DNA from: Flavobacterium sp. 5
GTDB lineage: Bacteria > Bacteroidota > Bacteroidia > Flavobacteriales > Flavobacteriaceae
Length of the DNA: 64,000 bases
Assembly (NCBI RefSeq): GCF_002813295.1
Contig: NZ_PHUE01000001.1
Location: 3,596,001-3,660,000 of the forward strand
Direction: 5' to 3'
Shown here: positions 34,333 to 43,680 of the stretch, in pieces
How positions within the stretch are numbered: position 1 is the first letter of the stretch
Layout: each line of letters starts with the position of its first letter
Notes under the pieces: generated by a model
What the model was told of the DNA's origin: nothing
Database searches by the model: none
Seen by the model: the letters and a program-made list of their open reading frames with translations, nothing else
Translations under genes and position numbers: made by a program

Positions 34333-35304
34333 CTAAGTTAAAGCCAACTCAATCGCATTAGTAAATAAATCAGTTAATGTAATTCCAGCTGCTTTAGCTT
34401 GTTGTGGAATTAAACTTTCTGTTGTTAATCCTGGAATAGTATTCATTTCTAGCATGTGTGGTTCGCCGTCTACAAAGATGAATTCACTTCTAGAGAAACC
34501 TTTCATTTTCAAAACTTCATAAGCACGTTTTGCCGCTTCACTAACTTTTTGAGTCATTTCTTCAGAAATTCTGGCAGGAGTGATTTCCTGAGATTTTCCT
34601 TGGTATTTAGCTTCATAATCGAAGAAATCATTTTCAGAAACAATTTCGGTAATTGGTAAAACAATTACTTTTCCTTGGTAATTGATAACCCCTACTGAAA
34701 CTTCAATTCCGTCAAGGAAACTTTCAATGATGATTTCATTGTCTTCTTTGTAAGCTACTTCAATAGCAATAGGTAATTCAGCTTCAGTTTTTACTTTTGA
34801 AATTCCAAAACTAGAACCAGATTTATTTGGTTTTACAAAGCAAGGTAAACCAAGTGTTTTTACGATTTCGGCAGTATTAATTTTGTCACCTTTGTTCAAA
34901 TAATATGAATTTGCAGTTTTGATTCCGTATGGTTTTAAAACTGAAAGCATATCCCGTTTGTTGAATGTTAATGCGGCTTGGTAATAGTCACATGAAGATT
35001 GTGGAATACCAATTAGTTCGAAATAGGCTTGCATTAAACCATCTTCACCTGGTGTTCCATGAATAGCATTGAAAACACAGTCGAAAGTGATTTTAGTTCC
35101 ATTTACATTGGTTGAAAAATCATTTTTGTCAATTGGAAATTCATTGTCTTTGTCATCAACATATACCCATTTTTCTTTGAAAATGTGGATTCTAAATCCG
35201 TTATATTTAGTTTTGTCTAAGAATTGATAAACTACGTTTCCGCTGATTAAGGATATTTTGTATTCGCTGGAATAACCGCCCATGATGATGGCAATATTTT
35301 TCAT
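34333..35304 (-). CDS. ddl: D-alanine--D-alanine ligase
   Basis: An ATP-grasp enzyme that makes the D-Ala-D-Ala dipeptide for peptidoglycan. The 323-residue protein has the N-terminal GGYSSEYKIS (residues 8-17), the ATP-grasp PCFVKPNKSGSSFGISKV (about 153-170), EMNTIPGLT (about 288-296) and the catalytic Ser/Tyr region. Intact and of normal length. It begins the ddl-to-PhnA run and diverges from the PASTA gene across a 119-nt region with overlapping inverted repeats. Confidence 0.95.
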   Translation of the reverse strand: MKNIAIIMGGYSSEYKISLISGNVVYQFLDKTKYNGFRIHIFKEKWVYVDDKDNEFPIDKNDFSTNVNGTKITFDCVFNAIHGTPGEDGLMQAYFELIGIPQSSCDYYQAALTFNKRDMLSVLKPYGIKTANSYYLNKGDKINTAEIVKTLGLPCFVKPNKSGSSFGISKVKTEAELPIAIEVAYKEDNEIIIESFLDGIEVSVGVINYQGKVIVLPITEIVSENDFFDYEAKYQGKSQEITPARISEEMTQKVSEAAKRAYEVLKMKGFSRSEFIFVDGEPHMLEMNTIPGLTTESLIPQQAKAAGITLTDLFTNAIELALT

Positions 35305-35312
35305 TTTATATG

Positions 35313-35350
35313 TTTAATTGGTTAACTGTTTAATCGATTAACCGATTAAA
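35313..35350. promoter_or_regulatory. inverted repeat between ddl and PASTA genes
   Basis: TTTAATTGGTTAA (35313-35325) and TTAACCGATTAAA (35338-35350) are inverted copies with one mismatch. A second pair, GTTTAATCG (35328-35336) and CGATTAAAC (35343-35351), is nested in it. It lies just upstream of ddl, so an operator or a stem in the ddl leader is possible. Confidence 0.4.
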
Positions 35351-35396
35351 CGTAGTACTAAACAAAATTATCATTTTTTTTGAAACGAAATAGCTT

Positions 35397-35404
35397 TATC
35401 TTTG
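35397..35404 (+). promoter_or_regulatory. -7 element of the PASTA-rluD operon
   Basis: TATCTTTG matches TAnnTTTG and lies 19 nt before the ATG at 35424. A TTTG at 35379-35382 is 14 nt away, shorter than usual for a -33 element. Confidence 0.45.
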
Positions 35405-35423
35405 CGGGAAATAAAAAATATTT

Positions 35424-36044
35424 ATGAGCTTAAAAAAATATCTTACGAGTCGCGTATTTTTTGGACAAGTGCTTTTGGCATTTGCTATTATTGCAGTTTT
35501 AGGTTATTTATTCATGCATTGGTTGACTTTTACGACCGATCATGGGCATGAAATTTCAGTTCCGGATTTAAGAAAATTGACGGAAGAACAAGTAGAAGAT
35601 AAACTTGACGCCTTGGATCTGGATTATGAATTGTTGGATAGTGTTGATTATAGAGACGATTTTCCAAAATACAGTGTAGTAGAGCAGGACCCGATGCCAG
35701 GCACGAAAGTAAAAGTTGGTAGAAAAGTATATATAAAAATTAACTCATCTGGATTTTCATCAGTACGAATTCCAGATTTAATTGAAAAAACATATCGTGA
35801 GGCTGTGCCAACACTAAAAGCTTTAGGACTTGAAGCTGGCACAATTACGTATGTCCCAAACCTAGGAAAGGATATGGTTTTGGAAATGCGATATAAAGGA
35901 AGAAATGTAAAAGCGGGAGACCGTGTTTTGAAAGCTTCAAAAATTGATTTGGTTTTGGGAGATGGAAAAGAGAGTTATCAGGAAGAACCAGTGGACAGTA
36001 CAGCTGTTCCAGCAACAGAAACAGAAGCACCAAATGAACAATAA
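35424..36044 (+). CDS. PASTA domain-containing membrane protein
   Basis: A 206-residue protein with one N-terminal helix (about residues 13-33) and two to three PASTA domains facing the periplasm. They are seen as repeats of VPDLRKLTEEQVEDKLDALD, then VVEQDPMPGTKVKVGRKVYI, then a second set from RIPDLIEKTYREAVPTLKAL. PASTA domains bind peptidoglycan stem peptides or beta-lactams. No kinase domain is attached. The gene diverges from ddl and overlaps rluD by 11 nt, a grouping that fits a cell-envelope role. Confidence 0.9.
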   Translation: MSLKKYLTSRVFFGQVLLAFAIIAVLGYLFMHWLTFTTDHGHEISVPDLRKLTEEQVEDKLDALDLDYELLDSVDYRDDFPKYSVVEQDPMPGTKVKVGRKVYIKINSSGFSSVRIPDLIEKTYREAVPTLKALGLEAGTITYVPNLGKDMVLEMRYKGRNVKAGDRVLKASKIDLVLGDGKESYQEEPVDSTAVPATETEAPNEQ

Positions 36045-37077
36045 TATTGAGCCAATAGAAGACTTAGACGAAGAGTTATTTGAACATTACAGGTTTGAAG
36101 TGCCCAAAGGGCAAACAATTTTACGAATAGATAAATATTTGATGGGTTTGATTCCAAACGCTACAAGGAATAAAATTCAGAATGCTGCTACCGAGGGAAA
36201 TATTTTTGTAAATGATGCTACAGTAAAGTCTAATTATAAAGTTAAAGCTTTTGATGTGGTGCGTGTAATGTTATCGCATCCGCCATTTGAAAATAGAGTA
36301 GATCCAGAGGATATTCCACTAGATATTGTTTATGAAGATGAGGCACTTTTATTAATTAACAAACCGCCAGGTTTAGTTGTTCATCCAGGTCATGGGAATT
36401 ATACAGGAACTTTGGTAAATGCGCTTGCCTTTCATTTTGAGAATTTACCAATGAACAGTAGCGAACGTCCTGGATTAGTTCATAGAATTGATAAGGATAC
36501 TTCTGGATTATTGGTTATTGCCAAAACGGAAGCTGCAATGACTCATTTGGCAAAACAATTTGAAGCTAAAACATCAGAAAGAGAATATATTGCTCTAGTT
36601 TGGGGTAATGTTACCGAAGATTCTGGGACTATTGAAGGGAACTTAGCTAGACACTTGAAAGATCGTATGCAAATGGCAGTTTTTGCTGATCCGGAAATTG
36701 GTAAACCAGCAATAACACATTATAAAGTTCTGGAACGTTTTGGGTATGTTACATTGATTTCATGCCGATTAGAAACAGGAAGAACACACCAGATTCGTGC
36801 GCATTTGAAACATATTGGTCATCCACTTTTTAATGATGAACGCTATGGTGGTCACTTGATTTTGAAAGGAACTACTTTTACAAAATACAAACAGTTTATA
36901 GAGAATTGTTTCAAAGCATTGCCACGTCAAGCGCTTCATGCCAAAACACTTGGTTTTGTTCATCCAAATACAAATGAACTGATGCGTTTTGATACTGAAT
37001 TACCTCAGGATTTTCAAGATTGTATTGAGAAATGGAGAGGATATTCTAAATCGCACCAAGTGGATGAGGAAGAGTAG
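36034..37077 (+). CDS. RluA-family 23S rRNA pseudouridine synthase (RluD-like)
   Basis: A 347-residue enzyme: N-terminal S4 domain (about residues 20-85) and a pseudouridine synthase domain with catalytic Asp D153 in HRIDKDTSGLLV, plus GRTHQIRAHL near residue 250. RluD-type members modify helix 69 of 23S rRNA. The start chosen is the ATG at 36034 (MNNNIEPIEDLDEE), overlapping the PASTA gene by 11 nt. The longer open frame from 35944 is antisense-free but implausible because it lies within PASTA coding DNA. It ends at a hairpin terminator. Confidence 0.93.
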   Translation: MNNNIEPIEDLDEELFEHYRFEVPKGQTILRIDKYLMGLIPNATRNKIQNAATEGNIFVNDATVKSNYKVKAFDVVRVMLSHPPFENRVDPEDIPLDIVYEDEALLLINKPPGLVVHPGHGNYTGTLVNALAFHFENLPMNSSERPGLVHRIDKDTSGLLVIAKTEAAMTHLAKQFEAKTSEREYIALVWGNVTEDSGTIEGNLARHLKDRMQMAVFADPEIGKPAITHYKVLERFGYVTLISCRLETGRTHQIRAHLKHIGHPLFNDERYGGHLILKGTTFTKYKQFIENCFKALPRQALHAKTLGFVHPNTNELMRFDTELPQDFQDCIEKWRGYSKSHQVDEEE

Positions 37078-37124
37078 TTATTAGCTATTAGTTGTTAGGC
37101 TTTTTCTAGCTAAATGATATAAAT

Positions 37125-37162
37125 AAAAAGAGGTGTTAAGAAAAATCTTAACGCCTCTTTTT
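37125..37162 (+). terminator. terminator after rluD
   Basis: AAAAAGAGGTGTTAAGA (37125-37141), loop AAAA, paired with 37146-37162 through one U-G wobble, followed by a T run. Confidence 0.75.
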
Positions 37163-37210
37163 TTTGTGTTTTCTATATGAATTTAAAAACTAAAAACCAT
37201 CAACTAAGAA

Positions 37211-38200
37211 CTATACTTCTGTTTCCGGAGTTGGATTTGAAGTATCCGAAGGATTATAATCTATTGAAGTGTGACCTGGTTTTTTAACGCGCGGTTTTTG
37301 TTTTTTCATTTGTTCTCCAATAATGTTTGAAGCTGAAAAACTAGTAACCATACTGTTTAACATATCACTTGCTGCTTGTGGAGAATTGGGTAATAAAATT
37401 AAGTTCGAATTGGTATCTGCACCAATGGCTTGCAAAGTATCGTAATGTTGTGTAATTACAATCAAAGCTGATGCTTCTTGCGAATTAATTCCCACTTGGT
37501 TTAATACTTCGACACTTTCTACTAATCCTTTTGCGATTTCTCTTCTTTGGTCGGCAATACCTTGACCTTGAAGTTTTTTACTTTCGGCTTCAGCCTTTGC
37601 TTTTGCAACAATTCTAATACGTTGTGCTTCCGATTCAAACATGGCTGCTGTTTTTTCTCTTTCAGCAGCATTAATTCTGTTCATAGCATTTTTTACCTGA
37701 ATATCCGGGTCAATATCGGTAACCAAAGTATTGATGATATCATACCCATACGCCATCATTGCTTCGTTTAATTCTCTTTTTACCGCAATTGCAATATCAT
37801 CTTTTCTTGCAAAAACATCGTCCAAAATAAGTTTTGGAACTTCAGCACGAACTACGTCAAAAACATAAGCAGTAATTTGGTCATGTGGGTATTCTAGTTT
37901 GTAGAATGCCTCGTAAGCGTGTTCAGGAATTACTTTAAATTGAACTGAAATTTTCATTTTCACAAACACATTGTCTTTAGTTTGAGTTTCAATAATAACA
38001 TCAAGTTGTTGAATTCTAAAGTTTACACGCCCAGCAATTCTGTCAATGATTGGAAATTTAAGTTGTAATCCAGAGTTTCGGATACTCAAAAACTTACCGA
38101 AACGTTCTACAACAACCGCAGTTTGTTGTTTTACTGTAAAAAAGGAAGAAAAGAGAATAATTAGCCCAAAGACTAAAAGAAAAATCATAAATGGTGCCAT
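37211..38200 (-). CDS. SPFH/band 7 domain protein (stomatin-like)
   Basis: A 329-residue protein with one N-terminal membrane helix (about residues 3-21). It is followed by an SPFH domain (VVVERFGKFLSIRNSGLQLK onward, about 30-200), a coiled-coil region rich in Ala, Glu and Lys (about 180-230), and a basic Pro-rich tail. Such proteins form oligomeric membrane scaffolds and often regulate FtsH-type or other proteases. No NfeD partner gene is adjacent. It is 89 nt downstream of the ABC ATPase gene on the same strand. Confidence 0.9.
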   Translation of the reverse strand: MAPFMIFLLVFGLIILFSSFFTVKQQTAVVVERFGKFLSIRNSGLQLKFPIIDRIAGRVNFRIQQLDVIIETQTKDNVFVKMKISVQFKVIPEHAYEAFYKLEYPHDQITAYVFDVVRAEVPKLILDDVFARKDDIAIAVKRELNEAMMAYGYDIINTLVTDIDPDIQVKNAMNRINAAEREKTAAMFESEAQRIRIVAKAKAEAESKKLQGQGIADQRREIAKGLVESVEVLNQVGINSQEASALIVITQHYDTLQAIGADTNSNLILLPNSPQAASDMLNSMVTSFSASNIIGEQMKKQKPRVKKPGHTSIDYNPSDTSNPTPETEV

Positions 38201-38289
38201 GAGTTTTTTGTTGTTTAAGTTAAAACTATTATACGTACTGATAGGATTAAAGTTACATGTTTTGGTAAAATTAAACTTATTCTTTAATC

Positions 38290-39516
38290 CTAAATATGCT
38301 GTTTGATAACTCCTTTCGAACCTGTTGGGCTTGGCTGTAATTCTAAAACCGAATTCGGAGCAAGATTAGGTTCTATTCGATGTGAAACAAACAGGATGGT
38401 AATATTAGTTTCCCTTTTTATTGTGTTGATAAGTTGAATTACCAATGCTACATTATGGTCGTCTAAACCTTCAATTGGTTCATCTAGAATTAATAACGGA
38501 GGATGTTTGAGAACCGCACGGGTAATAAGCGCTACTCTTTGTTGGCCAATCGAAAGTCTGTTGAAAATTTTGTTTTTCAATGGTGTCATTTCAATTAAAT
38601 CAAGCCATTGAGAAACAATTTTTCGCTGCAAGGTTGTTGGTTGTCTGTACAACCCAATGGAATCGAAGAAACCAGAAAGAATCATTTCTTCCAAAGTTGT
38701 ATTTCTATTGAACAAATCAGTCATGGATGTTGAGAAAGACCCAATTTTCTTTTTGATTTCCCAAATGCTTTCCCCACTGCCTTTTTTTCTTCCAAAGAGT
38801 TCAATGTCCTGTCCATAACCTTTGGTGTTATCACCCGAAATTAATGATAAAAGTGTGCTTTTTCCAGAACCATTCGGACCTATAAGCTGCCAAAATTCAC
38901 CTTGTTTAATAGTCCAGGAAAGCGAATCGATAATTGATCTTTCGTCATAAGAAACAGATATCTTATTCATTTTTATAAGAATACCATCTTTAAAAACTTC
39001 TTTGTGAATAGGTATTTTGTATTCATTATTTTCAAGTGAATGATCTTCAGTTATTTTTATATCGTTCAATTCAAATGAATTGTTTTCTATTTGTGCTTTA
39101 TTAGAAATAAAAGGAAGCAAATCGGCCGTTCGATTCACCAATTGAATAATTCGAACCGAATTTGATATGGTTTCGATTGCTGTTGCTAATTCTAATCGGG
39201 ATTTTTGGTCAAGATGATCCATTGGATTATCCAGAATGATATAGTCAGGATTTTGTTTGAGACAATATTTTAAAAACTCTTTTTTTCGTTCTCCAGATGA
39301 AAAGGTACGTAGGTTTCGGTGAGCTTCAACTGTAGCTTCGATTGAATCGTGTTTGAATTCTTCCTCTATTAATTTTTGAATGGATATATCAGAAAATAAG
39401 ATTCCTTTTTGAGTATTGAAATCTGATAATTTTCCTTGAATTTTTCCTGATAATAAAGTATCTATGAAGTTTTTTTTATCAACCTGATTGGATAAAAGAA
39501 TGTCCCAATGTTTCAT
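38290..39516 (-). CDS. tandem ABC ATPase, ModF-like, with a degenerate first domain
   Basis: A 408-residue soluble protein made of two ABC nucleotide-binding domains. The second is complete: Walker A GPNGSGKS (213-220), signature LSIGQQR and Walker B LLILDEPIEGLD. The first lacks a Walker A but keeps signature-like FSSGE (72-76) and a Walker B-like DYIILDNPMDHLD (91-103). No membrane or substrate-binding protein gene adjoins. The layout resembles ModF/PhrA, whose function is unclear. One functional composite ATP site could form from the two domains. Confidence 0.8.
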   Translation of the reverse strand: MKHWDILLSNQVDKKNFIDTLLSGKIQGKLSDFNTQKGILFSDISIQKLIEEEFKHDSIEATVEAHRNLRTFSSGERKKEFLKYCLKQNPDYIILDNPMDHLDQKSRLELATAIETISNSVRIIQLVNRTADLLPFISNKAQIENNSFELNDIKITEDHSLENNEYKIPIHKEVFKDGILIKMNKISVSYDERSIIDSLSWTIKQGEFWQLIGPNGSGKSTLLSLISGDNTKGYGQDIELFGRKKGSGESIWEIKKKIGSFSTSMTDLFNRNTTLEEMILSGFFDSIGLYRQPTTLQRKIVSQWLDLIEMTPLKNKIFNRLSIGQQRVALITRAVLKHPPLLILDEPIEGLDDHNVALVIQLINTIKRETNITILFVSHRIEPNLAPNSVLELQPSPTGSKGVIKQHI

Positions 39517-39599
39517 TTTGTGCGTATTGAAAATAAAATATCTAATTTGGTGAAATTAGCCATAATAATGCAAATTTGAAAAGGATTTACCCAATAAAA

Positions 39600-39622
39600 A
39601 AAGCCTCAACAAATGAGGCTTT
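39600..39622 (-). terminator. terminator after the DUF2167 gene
   Basis: AAAGCCTCA, 5-nt loop, TGAGGCTTT, 20 nt past the stop codon at 39643. It separates the gene from the ABC ATPase. Confidence 0.65.
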
Positions 39623-39642
39623 AATGGTTTTAATCAAGTTTA

Positions 39643-40617
39643 TTAAATTTCTTTATCCACAGTTTCTGGCTCTTCTATTTTTTCTGTTTCTTCAATTTGA
39701 GCTACAGGTTCTTCAAGTTCATTTGTTTCTTCTTCGTTTTCATTGTTTTTATTTTTAGAAAACCATCCTTTTACTTTATTTTTGAAAGCACCAAAGAAAC
39801 CTAAAAGTGCCAATATAATTACTTTGGCAAATTTAGCAAAGATTGCAAAGAATCCAACTTTAGCCAAAACCTTTCCAGCAACAAGACCTCCAATTGTCCA
39901 GGCTGCTACTTCATCTACAGATGAGTCAAAATCGTCATATTTATATCCATCATTAAATTGAACAATATCAAGCACTTTATTAATATCTTTTTGGACAAGA
40001 GGCAAATCATTTTCGGTTGCAATAGCGTTCAATACCAAAACTCCTTTTCTACCTAGGACTCTAACATTATAGTTTAGTGTATTTATAGGGTCTTTACCAA
40101 ATTTTATTTCTTTTGCCCAGTGCAGAATTTTTCTGTCTTTATCATAAAATGGTTTTGCTGCCCAACCTACAATATTAACAGGTTCATAACCTGCTTTTTG
40201 TCTTTCCTTGTTTTCTTCGACAGTTTCTTTTTGCATTTCGGTTAGCAAATCATCATAATTAATATCATCTGCGTCATCGTCTTCTACGTGACCAATCTCA
40301 TCGTATTGGATGTTAAAAACATATCCATTTTGACTAAGTATACCTTGATTTTCAGGTAAAAGTAAACCCAGAGTCAAATTGTCATCTTTTGGATTACCCC
40401 ATAAATCGACTAAGACTCTTTCTGCTTGAACTGGATTTAGATATTTAAAACCTTTTGGAACATTTATTTTTCCAACTCCGTTTTTTAAATTAATGGTTCC
40501 ATGCTCGTATTTAAACGATTTCTCGATAGAGTCCATTTTTTTTACTGAAGCTTCATCTTGAGAATACATAAAATAAGTGATGAGGCAAGAAATAATTGTC
40601 AAAGTAATTTTCTTCAT
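39643..40617 (-). CDS. DUF2167 domain-containing membrane protein
   Basis: A 324-residue exported protein: signal peptide (about residues 1-19, ending FMYSQ), a DUF2167 domain (about 40-240, with INVPKGFKYLNPVQAERVLV and VNIVGWAAKPFYDKDRKILH), one or two hydrophobic helices (about 242-280), and a Lys/Asn then Glu-rich tail (about 285-324). The function of DUF2167 is unknown. It is a single gene bounded by hairpins on both sides. Confidence 0.88.
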   Translation of the reverse strand: MKKITLTIISCLITYFMYSQDEASVKKMDSIEKSFKYEHGTINLKNGVGKINVPKGFKYLNPVQAERVLVDLWGNPKDDNLTLGLLLPENQGILSQNGYVFNIQYDEIGHVEDDDADDINYDDLLTEMQKETVEENKERQKAGYEPVNIVGWAAKPFYDKDRKILHWAKEIKFGKDPINTLNYNVRVLGRKGVLVLNAIATENDLPLVQKDINKVLDIVQFNDGYKYDDFDSSVDEVAAWTIGGLVAGKVLAKVGFFAIFAKFAKVIILALLGFFGAFKNKVKGWFSKNKNNENEEETNELEEPVAQIEETEKIEEPETVDKEI

Positions 40618-40645
40618 TTTCTATATTTGGTTAATGATTGGTAAA

Positions 40646-40676
40646 AAAACATGTAGTTAAAAAGACTACATGTTTT
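40646..40676 (-). terminator. terminator after the adenosine deaminase gene
   Basis: AAAACATGTAGT, 7-nt loop, ACTACATGTTTT, about 87 nt beyond the stop at 40763, just upstream of the DUF2167 gene. Confidence 0.6.
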
Positions 40677-40762
40677 CAAATATAAGTTTTTTTTTAATAA
40701 ATACTATTTTTTATTAAGAAGGTATTTTACCAATGTATTAAATGATGTAGAGAGAATTTAAT

Positions 40763-42181
40763 TTATTTCAAAGGAAAATTGGATTCAAAAGTTTTGAAAC
40801 GAGAATCCAAATTTTGAATTAATTGTTTTTTTACTGCTTTATCCTGAATAAAACTATAGTTGATACTGTTGTAAACAAATTGCTTGATATCAGTATAAGA
40901 AATAGTCGGATATCTTTTGGCTAGTAAAACATATTGCTCAGTCATATTGGTTCGTAATATTCCGGCATCGTCTGTGCTAATGACAATAGGTACTCCAAAT
41001 TCTTTATATAATAGAATAGGATGGCGATTTTCTTTTACTTTCAAAATGAATTCATTACTCGTCAGATTGATTTCAACAGGAATATCATTCTTAGCCATGT
41101 AACGCAATAAATCATAGCTTTTATCTTCGTAAGCGATATCAACTCCGTGCCCAATTCTATTGGCACCTGCGGTATAAACAGCAGCGTTGATATGCCAGGA
41201 CAATTCTTCTGGGCGAACTAATCCTAAGGTGAGTTCTCCTGCATGCAACGTATATTTTACTTTTGGAAATCGGCTGTGACAATACTTGAACATCAGCATG
41301 TGTAACTCATAATCTTTCATCGATGTTTCACCATCTTCGGGAGAAACTATGTTTACGCCCGCCATCAAAGGACTACTATCTGCAGAGATAAATGCTACAA
41401 CCAAATTTTTGAATAAATCTACTGGTTCCATAAAGCGTAAAACAAAATTCTGGTAGCGCATCGTGAATTGTTTATCATCGATTTTTAATTCATTGTGCAT
41501 TTTGCCAACAAAATTGGTATTGAAATCGGTGGCGTATTTTTTAGCATCATTTTTAATGAAAATAGTATACAAAGAATCCAAGGATTGCATGACAGCTTTC
41601 TCATTTTTATTGGCAACCATTTTTCGTAATTGCGTATTGAATTTGGCTAAATCGTTTGTTTGTATAGCGCAAGGAATAGTTGATAATTGAGTTTCGATGT
41701 AGCTTACATTTTCTTTTATAGCTCTATTTTTTAGTTCTAATAAACCTGCTTCAAAATTTCCGTTCGTGGCGGGCTCAAACTTCATGAAAGATTCAAAAAA
41801 CTGTTTATCCGAAGGGTAATCGACATAGTTAAAATCCTTAACTGACCATTTATGCATTACTTTTTGTTTGTAAGCTTCCAATTCTCCATTCTTTTGTAAA
41901 GTCGAGAATAATACCCAGTCTGTTCCTGTTTGTTTTTCTTTACTAACAGTCATGGTTTGAGTATTCAGATAGAAATCTTGAGCGATCGCATGAGCTAATA
42001 AAGGTTCGGCATAAATAGAACCTGAATAGTGATGATGCAAATCACCACCTTTAGGCATTTGTGCAAAAAAAGCAGTTAGAGCTGCTTCGTTATTTCTAAT
42101 TTTCTCGAAATATTGCTCTGTTGATTGTGAAAATCCAACGTTGAATAGGATACAAAAAAGGAAGGTGTGAAATAATTTCAT
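40763..42181 (-). CDS. exported adenosine deaminase family protein
   Basis: A 472-residue amidohydrolase of the adenosine deaminase family with a signal peptide (about residues 1-19, GFSQ), so it acts outside the cytoplasm. Metal-binding HxH is H49/H51 in DLHHHYSGS. Further motifs are the HAGE segment (about 315-318), the HGVD segment and STDDAGI (about 408-414), all intact. It would convert adenosine or a related nucleoside to inosine and ammonia. It is longer than cytosolic ADA (about 340), like secreted ADGF-type enzymes. The MFS gene lies 80 nt upstream on the same strand. Confidence 0.88.
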   Translation of the reverse strand: MKLFHTFLFCILFNVGFSQSTEQYFEKIRNNEAALTAFFAQMPKGGDLHHHYSGSIYAEPLLAHAIAQDFYLNTQTMTVSKEKQTGTDWVLFSTLQKNGELEAYKQKVMHKWSVKDFNYVDYPSDKQFFESFMKFEPATNGNFEAGLLELKNRAIKENVSYIETQLSTIPCAIQTNDLAKFNTQLRKMVANKNEKAVMQSLDSLYTIFIKNDAKKYATDFNTNFVGKMHNELKIDDKQFTMRYQNFVLRFMEPVDLFKNLVVAFISADSSPLMAGVNIVSPEDGETSMKDYELHMLMFKYCHSRFPKVKYTLHAGELTLGLVRPEELSWHINAAVYTAGANRIGHGVDIAYEDKSYDLLRYMAKNDIPVEINLTSNEFILKVKENRHPILLYKEFGVPIVISTDDAGILRTNMTEQYVLLAKRYPTISYTDIKQFVYNSINYSFIQDKAVKKQLIQNLDSRFKTFESNFPLK

Positions 42182-42261
42182 GTTCTATATTTCCTTGCAA
42201 ATATAACAAAAATTTGGAAATTTGTTTGAGTATTATGGTTAATTGATTTTTAGTAACTGTT

Positions 42262-43527
42262 TTACTGTTGATTTTCAGTGTAATCCAAATCGACATGAAA
42301 GGTTTCTTTTAATTTCCATAGCGCCAATAACGAACCTATTGATAATATAGATCCGACAATCATTCCTGCTTTGAGAATATCTCCTTCAAAAATGCGATCT
42401 CTGAAAAAACTATATATTAAAATAATCAACGGAAGCGAACCTCGAACAAAATTTGGAACTGTTGTAGTTACAGTTGCTCTGATATTGGTTCCAAATTGTT
42501 CTGCTGCAATGGTTACAAATAAAACCCAATAACCTACAGAGATTCCCATCGTAAAACAAAGGAGGTAGAAAGTAGAAGCAGATATTCCGAAGGCATTCAA
42601 GTAAACAAAAACCATAATCAGATTGAAGACCAAGAACAAACACATGATTTTTTTTCGGCTTTTTAACCATTGGCTGAATAATCCGCTGGCAATATCTCCA
42701 AAAACTAAACCGGCGTAACAAAAGGCAATTGCTTTTCCTGCTACTATGGTTTCGGCATGTTCTACACCAAGTGCTTTTGCAAATTCGGGTGAAAAAGTAA
42801 TTAGAACGCCCACTAAAAACCAAAGTGGAACTCCAATCAAAATGCATTGTAAGTATTTATAAAATCGTTTAGAGCTGGTAAACAAAGACAAAAAATCTCC
42901 TTTCTTTTCATCACTTTGCAGTACTTGTTTAAACATTCCAGACTCATGAATACTGATTCTTAAAAACAATAATAAAATTCCAAGTCCACCTCCTGCGTAG
43001 TAACACAAGCGCCAGTCCTGAAAAATTTGATATACTAAATAAGCTGCGACCGCACCAGAAACCCCAACCGATGCAACTATCATGGTTCCGTAGCCACGTT
43101 TTTCTTTTGGTAAAGATTCGGCAACAAGAGTAATTCCAGCTCCTAATTCTCCTGCAAGTCCAATACCCGCAATCAATCGCCAAAACGCATATCCATCAAC
43201 GGTAGTAACCATTCCATTGGCAATATTTGCTACAGAATAGAGTAGGATAGAACCAAATAAAACGGAGATTCGTCCCTTTTTGTCTCCTAAAATCCCCCAC
43301 AAAATCCCTCCGAAAAGCATCCCAAACATTTGCATACTAATGAGATATTCGCCTTGGTTTCGAACTGCATCGCCTGTTATTCCTAAGTCATTGAGACTGT
43401 CTGTACGAACAATTCCAAAAAGTAATAAATCATAAATATCTACAAAATAACCTAGTGCAGCTACAATTACTGCAGCATTGAGAATGGATTTAGGATTTTT
43501 TATAAGCGATTGAGGAGAGTTAGTCAT
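42262..43527 (-). CDS. MFS transporter (metabolite:H+ symporter-like)
   Basis: A 421-residue permease with about 12 membrane helices. The loop 2-3 signature reads GGILWGILGDKKGRISVLFG (about residues 73-92). An RIS...HESGMFK region (about 190-198) resembles the sugar/metabolite symporter branch. The substrate cannot be read from sequence. The exported adenosine deaminase directly downstream on the same strand suggests uptake of its products or a related compound, which is inference. No regulator is adjacent. Confidence 0.85.
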   Translation of the reverse strand: MTNSPQSLIKNPKSILNAAVIVAALGYFVDIYDLLLFGIVRTDSLNDLGITGDAVRNQGEYLISMQMFGMLFGGILWGILGDKKGRISVLFGSILLYSVANIANGMVTTVDGYAFWRLIAGIGLAGELGAGITLVAESLPKEKRGYGTMIVASVGVSGAVAAYLVYQIFQDWRLCYYAGGGLGILLLFLRISIHESGMFKQVLQSDEKKGDFLSLFTSSKRFYKYLQCILIGVPLWFLVGVLITFSPEFAKALGVEHAETIVAGKAIAFCYAGLVFGDIASGLFSQWLKSRKKIMCLFLVFNLIMVFVYLNAFGISASTFYLLCFTMGISVGYWVLFVTIAAEQFGTNIRATVTTTVPNFVRGSLPLIILIYSFFRDRIFEGDILKAGMIVGSILSIGSLLALWKLKETFHVDLDYTENQQ

Positions 43528-43680
43528 TTGGTTTTGGTCTTTTGGTTTTTCTGGAAATCAAAAATACACAAAAATAAATACCGTCAATTTTAATTTTCTA
43601 TGGTGCTATTAAACAATTCAATTTATTGTTTCTGAATTCTAGATTTCAATTTGTATTTTTGAAACAAATAATTGCTATCC

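Noticed and set aside
42410..43183. Two additional minus-strand frames within the MFS gene, suggestive of a frameshifted copy
   Set aside because: The main MFS frame is complete and contains all motifs; the others are out-of-frame shadows.
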